This document shows positions 41,125 through 50,244 of a stretch of DNA of 64,000 nt, in pieces. Under the pieces are notes generated by a model. That model had not been told where the DNA came from. It worked only from the letters and a program-made list of their open reading frames with translations, and did no database searches. The stretch comes from UBA7672 sp965229115 (GTDB lineage: Bacteria; Pseudomonadota; Alphaproteobacteria; Caulobacterales; Hyphomonadaceae): positions 2,294,001 to 2,358,000 of the forward strand of contig CBDDIR010000003.1 in NCBI GenBank assembly GCA_965229115.1, read 5' to 3'. The translations under genes were made by a program, and so were the position numbers. Within the stretch, counting starts at the first letter, position 1, and each line of letters begins with the position of its first letter.

Positions 41125-41140
41125 AGGTCGGATCGAGTGA

Positions 41141-41821
41141 TCAGAAGCGATAGCTGCCGCCTGCCAACAGGGCGTGTGACGTGAACTCGGCCGTCACCGC
41201 GCGCCCGGAAAAGCCAACCATCTCCGCGTCGTCCATGCTGAAGTAGCGATAGCGCACGTGGACATCGATATTGCTCGTGAGCGGCTTGCGGACACCGAGA
41301 ATACCCTGCCAGGCGAAACGCCGGTCGTCCTTGTCGTCGAGAACAGGATTGGATCCTGTCGCGGTGACGAGGCCCGAAACCTTGAGGTCTGCGACACCGG
41401 CCCCGCCGCCGACGAAGAAGGTGAAGTCGCTGAGGCTGGCGACATCGAAAGTCGCATTCGCCATCAGAGTGCGTGCGCTGATCTCGCCGTCCGCATCCTG
41501 GGAGCCGGCGGCGAGTGTCACGCCCGAGCCGAAATTGCTCGTTACCTTGTCGACATCGGCAGACTGTAAGCCAGCCTCCAGTTCAACACGGAATGCGCCA
41601 AACCGGTACCCGAGTGCTGCTGAGCCGGTAAAGCCGAGATCATGGTCGGTCGACACGCTGCCAGTCGATCCGACCGTGGCGCCGGGCGTATACGTCTGGT
41701 CAGTCTCCGACGAGAGGAGTGCACCGAGCTCGCCAGCAAGATAGACCCCGCTTTCCTGTGCGAGCGCTGGCGTTGCAACCAAGGTCGACGACAAGGATGC
41801 CAGAACAGCTAACCTACGCAT
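41141..41821 (-). CDS. Outer-membrane beta-barrel protein
   Basis: A 226-residue protein with a signal peptide (MRRLAVLASLSSTLVATPALAQ) and about eight alternating amphipathic strands, ending SHALLAGGSYRF with the terminal Phe required by BamA. Segments GVYLAGELGALL, GFTGSAALGYRFG and FTFFVGGGAGVADLKVSGL are typical of OmpA/OmpW-like eight-stranded barrels. Role unknown. Confidence 0.85.
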   Translation of the reverse strand: MRRLAVLASLSSTLVATPALAQESGVYLAGELGALLSSETDQTYTPGATVGSTGSVSTDHDLGFTGSAALGYRFGAFRVELEAGLQSADVDKVTSNFGSGVTLAAGSQDADGEISARTLMANATFDVASLSDFTFFVGGGAGVADLKVSGLVTATGSNPVLDDKDDRRFAWQGILGVRKPLTSNIDVHVRYRYFSMDDAEMVGFSGRAVTAEFTSHALLAGGSYRF

Positions 41822-42028
41822 TTTAAATCCCCGAAACTACCGATGCACTTTGGCCGGCTGGTGTCGCCACATGCCATAGCGAAAGCGCCCTCAATGGCGC
41901 TCCATCCTGACAAGCGCAGAAGCTCCGCAAATCGGATCAGGCTTTATTTGAAGCCTGACTGCGTGCTGTTGCTTGGAGGCTCGCCTCGGATGTGCAGCGA
42001 CACCGGAAGGGCACTGGCAGCGCTGACG

Positions 42029-43342
42029 TCAGTTCCGCTTCGCTCCGATTATGGCGGCCTGGAAGGAGCTCATCGTCGTATCGTGATAGTTACCATTATT
42101 GTCGACAACACGGACGTTCACCTCTCCGGGATTGAGCCAGGCTGACGCAGCAGCGCTCCAGTTCGTTCCTGGAAGGGGTGGCGGGCCGCCCCTGCCGTAC
42201 GCGCTTTCGTAACGCTGCAGATAGTCTCCGCCCAGCCCCTGAGCCGCCCACCACAGATCGGAGGCGCCCTTTTGATCGAGCTGTTTCCCGAACAGACGGG
42301 TCCAGGTGGCAGTTGCCTGCTCGACATACTGCGCACGACGTCGCGCGTTGTTAGCGGCGATGGTTTGCAGGAGCGAAGCCCGCGCTTGCTCCGCAGCCTT
42401 AAACTCGGCCGAGAGGTCATGTCGTTCGGAATATTTCTGCAACCAGACAACCTCTACATTGCTGGGCTCGATGTTCTGCGCCATGCGTTGGAAAATGCCG
42501 TTGATCCGTTCGCGCTGGAAAGCCTCATCTCCCCAGACCGGCACGAAGGCGAAGTCGGCGCGCTGGCGCGAGAAACTGTAATTCGTCATGCGGTAGCCGC
42601 AGTCGCCGTAGAGCGCCCGCGGCGCACTCGAGCATGCCAGTCTGTATTTGCTGGTGTTGAGCCCGTGCATGGCCTGGATATGGGCCGCCCAGAGACTGGC
42701 CAGGGCGATATAAGGCGCGCTCTCGATCTTCGTGTCGCGCACTTCGAAGGGGAAGGCGCGATTGATGGGCATGTCTTTCAGGGCGTCGTAGACGAACTCC
42801 ATCGCTTGCTTGTCGCCGGTCTCGGCGAGTTGCTGCAGGCGCTGGAAGTCCGGCCAAGTCATCCCTGAGCGTACGCGCTGTCCGATCTGCTGCACCTCGG
42901 CTTTTTCCGACGCGGACAGCTTCCGCAAGTTGAAGCGGGGCCGGTGAAGCTCGACCACTTCTTCCGGCACGCGCTGCGCACGACTGTTGCGTGCGATGCT
43001 ATCTGCGTCCGCGGATGCCGCGGCGCCGATCGCGGGCGCCGGTGTCTGACGCAGCCCGGAGATGGCAAGCGCGCTTGGCTTTTGCTCGCCCGCGAGATTT
43101 TTCATCCAGCAGTACGAAGCCGCCCCGCCCTGTGGCGTGTAGAGCGTCCAGGCTTGGCACACGCCATCGCTCTCGCAGGCCGCCTGACACGCTTTCCAGT
43201 CGTCCTTCGCCGTCAAAAAGCTTCTGTAGTCGTTACCCACGCGGTCCATACCGAACTCGGGCTGCCAGCCCTGAGCCATGGCCCCCACGGACAAGCCAAG
43301 CGCCGCGACCGTCGAGATGGCAAAGGCCCGCGTAACTTTCAT
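42029..43342 (-). CDS. Exported PAN-domain protein (copy 1)
   Basis: A 437-residue exported protein (signal MKVTRAFAISTVAALGLSVGAMAQG). Residues 25-95 are a PAN/Apple-like module (GNDYRSF, DWKACQAACESDGVCQAWTLY, AASYCWMKN, AISGLRQTP) with four Cys. The remaining 330 residues, from VPEEVVELHRPRF, are an alpha-helical domain of no recognised family with conserved TWPDFQRLQQLAETGDKQAMEFVY and YGDCGYRMTNYSFSRQRADF. The same two-part protein is encoded at 55815-57140. PAN domains bind carbohydrates or proteins; the second domain's job is unknown. Confidence 0.8.
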   Translation of the reverse strand: MKVTRAFAISTVAALGLSVGAMAQGWQPEFGMDRVGNDYRSFLTAKDDWKACQAACESDGVCQAWTLYTPQGGAASYCWMKNLAGEQKPSALAISGLRQTPAPAIGAAASADADSIARNSRAQRVPEEVVELHRPRFNLRKLSASEKAEVQQIGQRVRSGMTWPDFQRLQQLAETGDKQAMEFVYDALKDMPINRAFPFEVRDTKIESAPYIALASLWAAHIQAMHGLNTSKYRLACSSAPRALYGDCGYRMTNYSFSRQRADFAFVPVWGDEAFQRERINGIFQRMAQNIEPSNVEVVWLQKYSERHDLSAEFKAAEQARASLLQTIAANNARRRAQYVEQATATWTRLFGKQLDQKGASDLWWAAQGLGGDYLQRYESAYGRGGPPPLPGTNWSAAASAWLNPGEVNVRVVDNNGNYHDTTMSSFQAAIIGAKRN

Positions 43343-43608
43343 CGATTGTCCCCCATGCCGACCGCAGGCACACTAGGAGCATTTGCGGGAGAATTCCAAT
43401 CTTCGAGGCAGCGCGCTTCTGTGACGGCCCTTTGGACGACGCGGCTGCAGAGGACGCCTGCGCCATAGCCTATAGGCCTTGTGGTGACGTCTTTCCAGAC
43501 CGGTCGTCGGCTTGCTCTGGTCCGACACGTCAGTCCCCATGAGGGCCCAGGTCCGATGCATTAGACACACAAGCGACGTACGTTGGACGCAGGCTTATGC
43601 TCCCGCAC

Positions 43609-44280
43609 TCAATCTGGGTCTTCTTCAGGAACCAGCATGGTGCAGATCTTCCACCCCGCGAAAGCGCCAACGAGCTGCGCTAAAATAAAGCCCGGCACGT
43701 CTGCCATGCGGACACCCGCGAACGTATCGCTGAGGGCGCGCGCCACGGTAATGGCCGGGTTTGCGAACGATGTGCTCGCGGTCCACCAATAGCCAGCGGT
43801 TATGACCAGAGCCACAGCCGCAGCGACCGCCTGGGGTCTCCAGCGCCGGGTAGCGAGAATCGCGAAGACCAGAGCGAATGTCGCGACGCCTTCGCTCAGC
43901 ATCTGGGCTCCGCCGGACCGCTCGTGCTGCGCTAGCTGCAGCACCGGCAACTCAAACATCGCATGCGCAAGCCATGCGCCGCCGACGCACCCAAGCACCT
44001 GTGCGACCACATACAGCGTGGCCATGCCGAGCGAGAGCTGACGCCGCAACGCCATCACCATCGACACGGCCGGATTGAAATGGGCGCCTGACACGGGACC
44101 GAGCGTCGTCACCAGCACGAACAGCATCGCGCCCGTGGCTACGGTGTTTCCAAGCAACGCGACGGCGTCATTGCCTGCCGAAAGCCGGGCGGCGAGCACG
44201 CCGGACCCCACAACTGTGCCCGCGAGCATAGCTGATCCGACCAGCTCGCTTGCCAGCTTCTGTTGCAGCGAGACGTTCAT
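43609..44280 (-). CDS. aqpS: Aquaglyceroporin of the arsenic operon (AqpS-like)
   Basis: A 223-residue major intrinsic protein with six helices and two NPA boxes, HFNPAVS and FANPAITVA. In Sinorhizobium, AqpS conducts arsenite out of the cell down its gradient and substitutes for ArsB. It is the last gene of arsR-arsH-arsN2-aqpS; its ATG overlaps the arsN2 stop by four bases (ATGA). No arsenate reductase or pump gene is present in the window. Confidence 0.88.
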   Translation of the reverse strand: MNVSLQQKLASELVGSAMLAGTVVGSGVLAARLSAGNDAVALLGNTVATGAMLFVLVTTLGPVSGAHFNPAVSMVMALRRQLSLGMATLYVVAQVLGCVGGAWLAHAMFELPVLQLAQHERSGGAQMLSEGVATFALVFAILATRRWRPQAVAAAVALVITAGYWWTASTSFANPAITVARALSDTFAGVRMADVPGFILAQLVGAFAGWKICTMLVPEEDPD

Positions 44281-44711
44281 ATGAGCTGCCGACGCAGGAG
44301 AGCGGCGCTTGCAGGGCACAGTGCGGCGAACTGCGTTGAATCGGCAATTTCGGCCGGGGCTTCTGCGCGATCTGTCCACTCGAAACCGGCCGCCTGGAAG
44401 AAAGTTTCCGCGGTTTCGGTCAGCGCGTACAGGCAAGCAATACCATGTTCCCGCGCTTCGGTCTCGGCGCGCTCATAGAGTTGGCGGGCAATCCCCTGAT
44501 GGCGGAAGTCCTCGGCCACGGCCATGGAACGCACGAGCCCGAATCCGCCGCGACGCTCCACGCCGATGACGCCGACGAGCGTCTCACTGGCCTTTGCTCC
44601 GAAGAACAGGCTGATGCTTCGGTCAATGTCGGACGTCTGAAGTCTGGATCGGGTGAGCAGATCGAGAGCTTCAGCCGTGCTGATGTCGAGCGGCGCAATC
44701 GTAACCCCCAT
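44277..44711 (-). CDS. arsN2: GNAT acetyltransferase of the ArsN2 type
   Basis: A 144-residue GNAT protein; the acetyl-CoA loop is AVAEDFRHQGIARQLYERAE, then LYALTETAETFFQAAGFEW and the C-terminal FAALCPASAALL, the pattern of arsenic-operon acetyltransferases. ArsN enzymes acetylate arsenic antimetabolites such as arsinothricin; whether this one does so is inference. ATG 44711 is preferred to GTG 44717. Confidence 0.85.
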   Translation of the reverse strand: MGVTIAPLDISTAEALDLLTRSRLQTSDIDRSISLFFGAKASETLVGVIGVERRGGFGLVRSMAVAEDFRHQGIARQLYERAETEAREHGIACLYALTETAETFFQAAGFEWTDRAEAPAEIADSTQFAALCPASAALLRRQLI

Positions 44712-44720
44712 GACCACCCC

Positions 44721-45440
44721 CTAAATCGATGCCAGCCGAACGCGCGCGTCGATCTTTGCAGCGCTTTCCTTGCGCTCGCTGTAGCGGTCAGTGAGATAGC
44801 TGGAGACGTCCCGCGTCAGGAGGGTGAACTTCACCAGCTCCTCCATCACATCGACCACCCGGTCATAGTAAGAAGAAGGCTTCATGCGTCCGTCTTCCTC
44901 AAACTCCTGATAAGCCTTGGCCACGGATGACTGGTTCGGAATGGTCACCATCCGCATCCACCGCCCAAGCACACGCATCTGGTTGACTGCGTTGAACGAC
45001 TGCGATCCGCCCGACACCTGCATCACGGCCAACGTGCGCCCTTGCGTCGGCCGGACCGAGCCGACCGACAGCGGTATCCAGTCGATCTGCGACTTCATCA
45101 CGCCTGTCATCGCGCCATGACGCTCTGGGCTGGTCCAGACCTGCCCCTCCGACCAGGCGCTCAGGTCACGCAGTTCCTGAACTTTCGGATGATCGGGCGA
45201 ACCGTCATCCGGAAGCGGCAGGCCCGCTGGGTTGTAGATTTTCACCTCAGCGCCGAAGTGCTCCAGCAATCGTGCCGCCTCCAGTGTCAGGAAACGGCTG
45301 TAGGAATGCTCGCGCAGCGATCCGTACAGCATAAGAATGCGAGGCTTGTGCGTTGAGCGCGCCGCCAGCAAGTCATTGCCCGCGGAAATCTGCAAAGCTG
45401 CAGCCATCACATTGGGCAGGCCTTGAAGTGCGCCGCTCAT
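44721..45440 (-). CDS. arsH: Organoarsenical oxidase ArsH
   Basis: A 239-residue NADPH-dependent flavin reductase fold. The FMN loop is MLYGSLREHSYSRFLTLEAARLLEHFGAE, with QVWTSPERHGAMTGVMKSQIDWIPLS and VMQVSGGSQSFNAVNQMRVLGRWMRM as the family core. ArsH oxidises trivalent organoarsenicals. Start 45440 overlaps the arsR stop by four bases; longer frames into arsR are not supported. Confidence 0.94.
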   Translation of the reverse strand: MSGALQGLPNVMAAALQISAGNDLLAARSTHKPRILMLYGSLREHSYSRFLTLEAARLLEHFGAEVKIYNPAGLPLPDDGSPDHPKVQELRDLSAWSEGQVWTSPERHGAMTGVMKSQIDWIPLSVGSVRPTQGRTLAVMQVSGGSQSFNAVNQMRVLGRWMRMVTIPNQSSVAKAYQEFEEDGRMKPSSYYDRVVDVMEELVKFTLLTRDVSSYLTDRYSERKESAAKIDARVRLASI

Positions 45441-45775
45441 TTGGCGGCCTTGGGTCCGCATGAGCCCGGGGCGCATTCTGCGGGCGCAGCGCCATCTGCG
45501 CAGCATTCGTCGGACAGATAGCCAATAAGCGTGCTCATCGTTGCATACTGCGCCGTGCAGATAAGCGTCGTTGCTTTCCGCTCCTGTTTGATCAGGCCGG
45601 TCTCAACCAGCTCCTTGATGTGATGCGACAGGGATGATGCAGCCATGCCCATCTTGTCCTGCACCGCGCCCACAGAAAGCCCGTCAGCGCCAGCGCGCAC
45701 GAGAATCCGATAGATCTTGAGGCGCAAAGGGTTGCCCAACGCGCCCAACTGCGCAGATGCTTTTTCGAGTTTCAT
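45437..45775 (-). CDS. arsR: ArsR-type arsenite repressor
   Basis: A 112-residue winged-helix repressor (AQLGALGNPLRLKIYRILV, recognition helix ASSLSHHIKELVETGLI). Cys 91-92 in DECCADG with Cys 101 and 106 in a C-terminal tail are the likely As(III) ligands; one more Cys is at 73. This tail arrangement differs from the plasmid ArsR (ELCVCDL) and resembles types with C-terminal ligands. It heads the ars operon. Confidence 0.92.
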   Translation of the reverse strand: MKLEKASAQLGALGNPLRLKIYRILVRAGADGLSVGAVQDKMGMAASSLSHHIKELVETGLIKQERKATTLICTAQYATMSTLIGYLSDECCADGAAPAECAPGSCGPKAAK

Positions 45776-45790
45776 TGAAATATGTTTGCA

Positions 45791-45836
45791 TTGACGATCG
45801 CCTGGCGGTCAAGCCAATTTCGACAATTTTCGAAAT
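45791..45836. promoter_or_regulatory. Candidate ArsR operator region
   Basis: Two dyads lie just upstream of arsR: TTGAC (45791-45795) with GTCAA (45808-45812), and ATTTCG (45817-45822) with CGAAAT (45831-45836). The rest of 45837-46070 shows no gene or clear signal. Confidence 0.35.
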
Positions 45837-46070
45837 ACTAGATTGCGGGTGATCGGGTCGACGGATTTTCCCGAAATTGCGCGATGGTGCTACCAATCAT
45901 TATTGGGACTGAAAGCCCGGCGACGGCGCGAGAAGCCAACCGTCTCGATGGTCTGCCGCTTAGCTTTGCCGCCGGCCACCAGATCTGAGTATGCGTCCGG
46001 CACTCAATGAACGCGTCACAAGAACCTGACAGCTCTCAGCGACGACGTTGCGACATGACGCGGTCCGCGA

Positions 46071-47672
46071 TCAGTCTTGGTAGTCCCGAAAAATCCAGCG
46101 CTGCGCCGCAAGACCTTCACCGCAGGCGCCTTCCATGAGCACGTGTTGCTCATTTTCTTCCTTTACATAAACACACGTTCCGCCCGTACTGGCTATCTGA
46201 CCGGCCGCCGTCAGCCGCCATGTTTGCGTAGCCAAGTTGGCGCAAGCCGCCAACTCCACGTTGCCAAAGGCAAAGCCGCCCGCAAGACAAGAGCCCAGGA
46301 GCCGGAATTGTCCGTTAGCGGCGCGATCAAAGCTGAACACCTGCCCCCGTTTGTCCTCGCATGGCGTCAGGTCGAACGCGCTATCATACGCGATGCATTT
46401 GCCCTGATGCACTTGCGATTCGAAAGTGCCTGTCGCTGGCTTTCTCAAGTCGGAAGTAGCATTCACAACGCGCCAGCGCAGCGCTTCGGCGTTCTGATCG
46501 CACTCTCCGCCAAAGATCATTGCACCAGATTCACTGGTCGTGCCCAACACCGAAAGGCAACGGTCAGCACCGTTGCGCAACGCGCCCTCCGACGTGAACC
46601 ACCAGGTCTGCGCTGGCGACCCGTCGCATACTTCTGCGAACAGCTCCGGATAGTAGCCATCGCCGCGCGGCTCGAGACATTTTCCTTGATGACGAATGGG
46701 ACCGCCAAATTCTCCCGTAACGGCGGAGAAGCTGAACGCCTGCGTCACCGAACCATCGCATGGTCGGCTTTCGGACGCTCCCTCGGGCGCGCTCATGGAC
46801 ATGCACATGCCCGGGAGCCGTTCATGCTGCAGCGTCGCTACCCGGGTCTCTGTCACGAACCGCCATTGCTGGGCGGACTCAGGTCTGCACGGTCGGCTAC
46901 GAATGACATCGCGACCGTTTTGGCTCTCAGCGGTCGCGCACAGGCCAAGCCCGTTCACAAGCTTCTGGTCGGTCCGATGGAGCCACAGGCTTTCACGACC
47001 CGCCCCGCAATCGCTGATGCTCATCCCGCCATCAAGATAGCCTGCCGTCAGGCATGCGCTCTTGATCCAGTACTGGCCGTGCTGCGCCGCATTGAAGCTG
47101 AAGCGCTGCTCGGAAACATCCGCACACGTCGCCAGTCCCAGAAAATTGCCGGCGTCGATCCACGCAAGGCACCGCCCTTCCCGTCCGACAAGCTCGAACC
47201 GGCCCGTCATGTTGCGGTAGGTCTGCTGCGTGGCGTCGACCTGCCGCCAGCTTTGGGGGGCCCCGCGTTGCGGACATTCGCCGGCGTGAAGCCGTTCGCC
47301 CGAGCGGGATGACAGGCCCAGCAGCGCAAGACACCGCCCCTCGCCATTGCGCACCTCTCCAGAGGCCGGAAATGTCCAGGTCTGCGCGGCCGACCCGTCG
47401 CAGGCCACCGCGAAAAGTTCGGGATAATGGCCTTGGCCCCGCGGCGCGAGGCATTTGCCCGCATGACGGATTGGTCCGCCTTCCTTGACTGGCAGCTCGA
47501 TTTCCTGATCAGGGGATCCGTCGCATTCGCGACTCTCCGCCTGTCCCTCGTGGCCGGTCATCGACAGGCACATTCCCGGCAACTTATCCGGTTGCAACGT
47601 CACAGCCTCGGCCGGAAAGGCGAAGCTTGCGCACGCCATGACGAGCCCAACAACGAAACAGGAAATCCTCAT
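46071..47672 (-). CDS. Exported duplicated ricin-type beta-trefoil lectin
   Basis: A 533-residue exported protein (signal MRISCFVVGLVMACASFAFPAEA). It is an internal duplication: LQPDKLPGMCLSMTGHEGQ near residue 27 is matched by LQHERLPGMCMSMSAPEGA near residue 285. Both halves contain ricin-type repeats with Q-x-W motifs (AAQTWTFPASGEVRNGEGRC and PAQTWWFTSEGALRNGADRC; GGPIRHAGKCLAPRG and GGPIRHQGKCLEPRG), and many paired Cys. Such proteins bind galactose-type sugars or plant and fungal polysaccharide. The open frame continues upstream to 48440 but the extension has no signal peptide and overlaps a plus-strand gene. Confidence 0.85.
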   Translation of the reverse strand: MRISCFVVGLVMACASFAFPAEAVTLQPDKLPGMCLSMTGHEGQAESRECDGSPDQEIELPVKEGGPIRHAGKCLAPRGQGHYPELFAVACDGSAAQTWTFPASGEVRNGEGRCLALLGLSSRSGERLHAGECPQRGAPQSWRQVDATQQTYRNMTGRFELVGREGRCLAWIDAGNFLGLATCADVSEQRFSFNAAQHGQYWIKSACLTAGYLDGGMSISDCGAGRESLWLHRTDQKLVNGLGLCATAESQNGRDVIRSRPCRPESAQQWRFVTETRVATLQHERLPGMCMSMSAPEGASESRPCDGSVTQAFSFSAVTGEFGGPIRHQGKCLEPRGDGYYPELFAEVCDGSPAQTWWFTSEGALRNGADRCLSVLGTTSESGAMIFGGECDQNAEALRWRVVNATSDLRKPATGTFESQVHQGKCIAYDSAFDLTPCEDKRGQVFSFDRAANGQFRLLGSCLAGGFAFGNVELAACANLATQTWRLTAAGQIASTGGTCVYVKEENEQHVLMEGACGEGLAAQRWIFRDYQD

Positions 47673-47903
47673 GTCTTCGCGCCCCACGATCCCGCTCCCA
47701 TCCAACATGCATCGAAATGTCGTCAGGACCTTGTGGCAGATCGAAGGCCGGCGCCGGACAGGAATGCGACGCGCATACCGCGTCGCTTCGGGCTCCTCGA
47801 CAGAGTACACTATGCCTGCTTTGTGTGCTCTCTGTTCTTCCCAGCCGCACTCATGATCAAGCGGCCAGCCGTCCGGAGCCCGGCCTTGAGATCTGCGATT
47901 CGC

Positions 47904-48452
47904 ATGAAAAGCCTGACCATGATCGGCGTCCTGTTCGCCGCCGTCCCGCCCGTCGCCCTCGCTCAGGATGCCGTCCCACCCTTGCAGCCGCCCTACCCGA
48001 CCGCACCGCCGCCACAACAGTGGCCCATGGCGGTTCGCCCTTTCGGCTTTGGCTACGATGCTTCTCGCCAGACAGAAGATGCAGTCGCAGCCTTGGCGGT
48101 ACGTGGTTTCTTTCAGATCGCAATGCCAGCCGCGCTGACCGCACTGACCGAACCGGCGCTGGATTGTCTGCGCCGGGACCGCCAGGACCATACCTGCGTT
48201 CAGACGGCGGTGAGTGGGATCACATTCGAACACTTCGATCCCCTGAACCTGGTGTTCGTGGACGGGCGGCTGGAGGGTGACACACTTTCCTGGACCTGTG
48301 TCGGGCGCGCCCGAATTGTCTCCGTCGATTTCGCGCTTCAGGATTTCTTCACCCCGGACCTGAAAGCGCGTCAGACAAGCCGCAATCGCGCCCTGGCCTG
48401 CATTGAACGCGCGCTGGGCTTTGATCGCACCAGCGAGCACACCGACCTCTAG
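47904..48452 (+). CDS. Exported hypothetical protein
   Basis: A 182-residue protein with a signal peptide (MKSLTMIGVLFAAVPPVALAQ), a Pro/Gln-rich linker (residues 22-45) and a compact domain with DCLRRDRQDHTCVQTAVSG and SWTCVGRARIV; three Cys are spaced as possible disulfides. No family is recognised. It is divergent from the ricin-type lectin gene and convergent on the adhesin-like gene. Confidence 0.7.
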   Translation: MKSLTMIGVLFAAVPPVALAQDAVPPLQPPYPTAPPPQQWPMAVRPFGFGYDASRQTEDAVAALAVRGFFQIAMPAALTALTEPALDCLRRDRQDHTCVQTAVSGITFEHFDPLNLVFVDGRLEGDTLSWTCVGRARIVSVDFALQDFFTPDLKARQTSRNRALACIERALGFDRTSEHTDL

Positions 48453-48499
48453 CGCCTGAAGGACGTCACATATTTAAGGAAAGCGATCGCCTGGGCCCA

Positions 48500-49462
48500 T
48501 CAGAGGCCGACCATGCCTCTCAGCTTCGCCAACAAGGGTTCAAAGTCGAAAGTCTCAGTCCTCGCTGGAACCAGGTTGCAGGCGGTGATCAGAGCCTCGA
48601 TCCCCGCCGACCCCGGTGTTACCGGCGCCAGATTCTGGTGGGCCCCTATCACCCGCTTGGCGACGACCGGCGCGCCAACGTCGCCGAAATTATAGAATGA
48701 CCGATACGCCGGCGCAGACGTTCCCGCCTGACAGCGGATCAGGTGTGTTTCGGAAACATAGTCAAACCTGACGCCGTCTTCGAACGTGCCGCCCCGGTTC
48801 AGGGTAACGGTCACCGCAGATAGCAGTCCGCTGCCGCTATACGGTCCCGTCGCCGGCTGGATCGAGGCCATGTCGAGCGCCCTCACCTGTTGGGTATCGC
48901 TCTTGACCACCATCCAGCCTGTCCGTTTAGGCGGTGGCGCGGAGGCCATCAGCCGGGCCATTGAGCGAATTGCGAGCGCGTCGGCCGTCGCAGACGGCGC
49001 CCCGGTGATGACGTCGTCCGCGCAGGCTGCGTAACCGACGTGATAGTCGATCGTGTCGGGCTGGATCGGTTTGCGGGCAGCGCCGGGCGGGGAGATTACA
49101 GCTCCGGCCTGGGTCTGACCGAATTGGAAATACTCTTCCCGCACCCACATGATCTCATTGCGGTCGCATGCGACGTCAGCATGGCCCACGACATAGCCGT
49201 ACTGCGTGTTGCCATAGACCACGCCCGCCCTCGGAACGAGCATGATGTGGATACGCCTGACGTCGGCGCCAGCCGGAAAGGCGTAGGACGCCGACTTCTG
49301 GATAGAGTGGCGATCGAATGCGCCCACAAACTCCTCGCTCTCGAACGCCGGCGCCCATTCCGCAGCAGCCTGCGCTTCCGCGGGAGAAGCCCACACAAGC
49401 CAGGGCAAGGCGACTGAAAGCTTGAGAGCGTGGACGATTGCGGCAGCGGATTGGCTTGACAT
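48500..49462 (-). CDS. Exported protein with two surface-adhesin-E-like modules
   Basis: A 320-residue exported protein (signal through SPAEAQA). Two modules share a Trp, a strand and an Asp-x-x-Ser-Ile block: EWAPAFESEEFVGAFDRHSIQKS and TGWMVVKSDTQQVRALDMASIQ. This matches the surface-adhesin E pattern, a small beta fold of unknown binding partner. Start 49462 (MSSQSAAAIVHALKL) is chosen. Confidence 0.65.
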   Translation of the reverse strand: MSSQSAAAIVHALKLSVALPWLVWASPAEAQAAAEWAPAFESEEFVGAFDRHSIQKSASYAFPAGADVRRIHIMLVPRAGVVYGNTQYGYVVGHADVACDRNEIMWVREEYFQFGQTQAGAVISPPGAARKPIQPDTIDYHVGYAACADDVITGAPSATADALAIRSMARLMASAPPPKRTGWMVVKSDTQQVRALDMASIQPATGPYSGSGLLSAVTVTLNRGGTFEDGVRFDYVSETHLIRCQAGTSAPAYRSFYNFGDVGAPVVAKRVIGAHQNLAPVTPGSAGIEALITACNLVPARTETFDFEPLLAKLRGMVGL

Positions 49463-49815
49463 GAGATCTTCCCCGACCGGATTCCTCGAACTGCGCTGAT
49501 GGCTGAGCCGCAAATTAGGAGCTGTGACGTCGATGGAAAGCCGTTTTGTGGGCATTGCGCGTCCAGCCTGTGCGCCGCTGGCCGCTCAGTTTTTAGGCCC
49601 GCCCGGCTGGCATGTCCGGAAGGCGCATTCTAGCGGGAACGGATCACTTTGCGAGGTGAGGCGCTCTGACGGTCTGGTCCCGGGGTTCGCACCAGAAGGG
49701 AATTAGCTGTGGCGACAGGCCTCTGCCGCAGAACCTCATCAGCAGCGCGAGTGGACAAACTCGCGCAATTCTCCTTAATCACCTGTCAACCCGATGACAC
49801 ACGAGGACGCCACCC
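49463..49815. other. Intergenic region without a supported gene
   Basis: No frame with family resemblance, RNA fold or strong palindrome was found in these 353 bases between divergent genes; both promoters should lie here. Confidence 0.6.
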
Positions 49816-50244
49816 ATGCGATCGCTTCTGGCGACACTGGCCTTGGCGCCCACGATCATCTTTCCAACCGCCGCGCAGGCCTGCCCAACCACACCACTCA
49901 CCAGCGCCGCCCAGCATGTCGCCGAGGTGGACACGGTCTTCCGGGGCAGATCGGTCGGCAGTACGCCCGACCCTGCCGCACCCGGGTTGTTCGCGATCAC
50001 CACTTTTGAAGTGACAGCGCCGCTCAAGATGCTGTCACACTGGTCCTTCACGCTGAATATCGCTGTGCGGCACCCGATCGCGGATGCGCAGGGGCAAGGT
50101 CAGGTCGCTTACGAAACTGGCGCAGAAGCGTTGGTGGCGGCGCGCGTCGGCCGCGATGGCATTCTCTACACAAGTGCCTGCGATGTGCCGCGCTGGGCGG
50201 AGAACGATTATCGAGCGGCGCTCTACCTCGCTCCAGCGCGATGA
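49816..50244 (+). CDS. Exported protein, NTR/TIMP-like
   Basis: A 142-residue exported protein (signal MRSLLATLALAPTIIFPTAAQA). The mature part begins at a Cys (ACPTTP) and has the spacing of NTR domains: VAEVDTVFRGRSVGS, FEVTAPLKMLS and LVAARVGRDGILYTSACDVPRWAEND. In animals the fold inhibits metalloproteases; bacterial forms are uncharacterised. Confidence 0.6.
   Translation: MRSLLATLALAPTIIFPTAAQACPTTPLTSAAQHVAEVDTVFRGRSVGSTPDPAAPGLFAITTFEVTAPLKMLSHWSFTLNIAVRHPIADAQGQGQVAYETGAEALVAARVGRDGILYTSACDVPRWAENDYRAALYLAPAR

Noticed and set aside
36395..41140. Integrated phage or integrative element with att sites
   Set aside because: tRNA-Asn is adjacent, but no integrase, excisionase or repeat of the tRNA 3' end was found within the window.
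47673..48440. N-terminal extension of the ricin-type lectin
   Set aside because: The frame stays open upstream, but a clear signal peptide starts at 47672 and the extension overlaps a plus-strand exported-protein gene.
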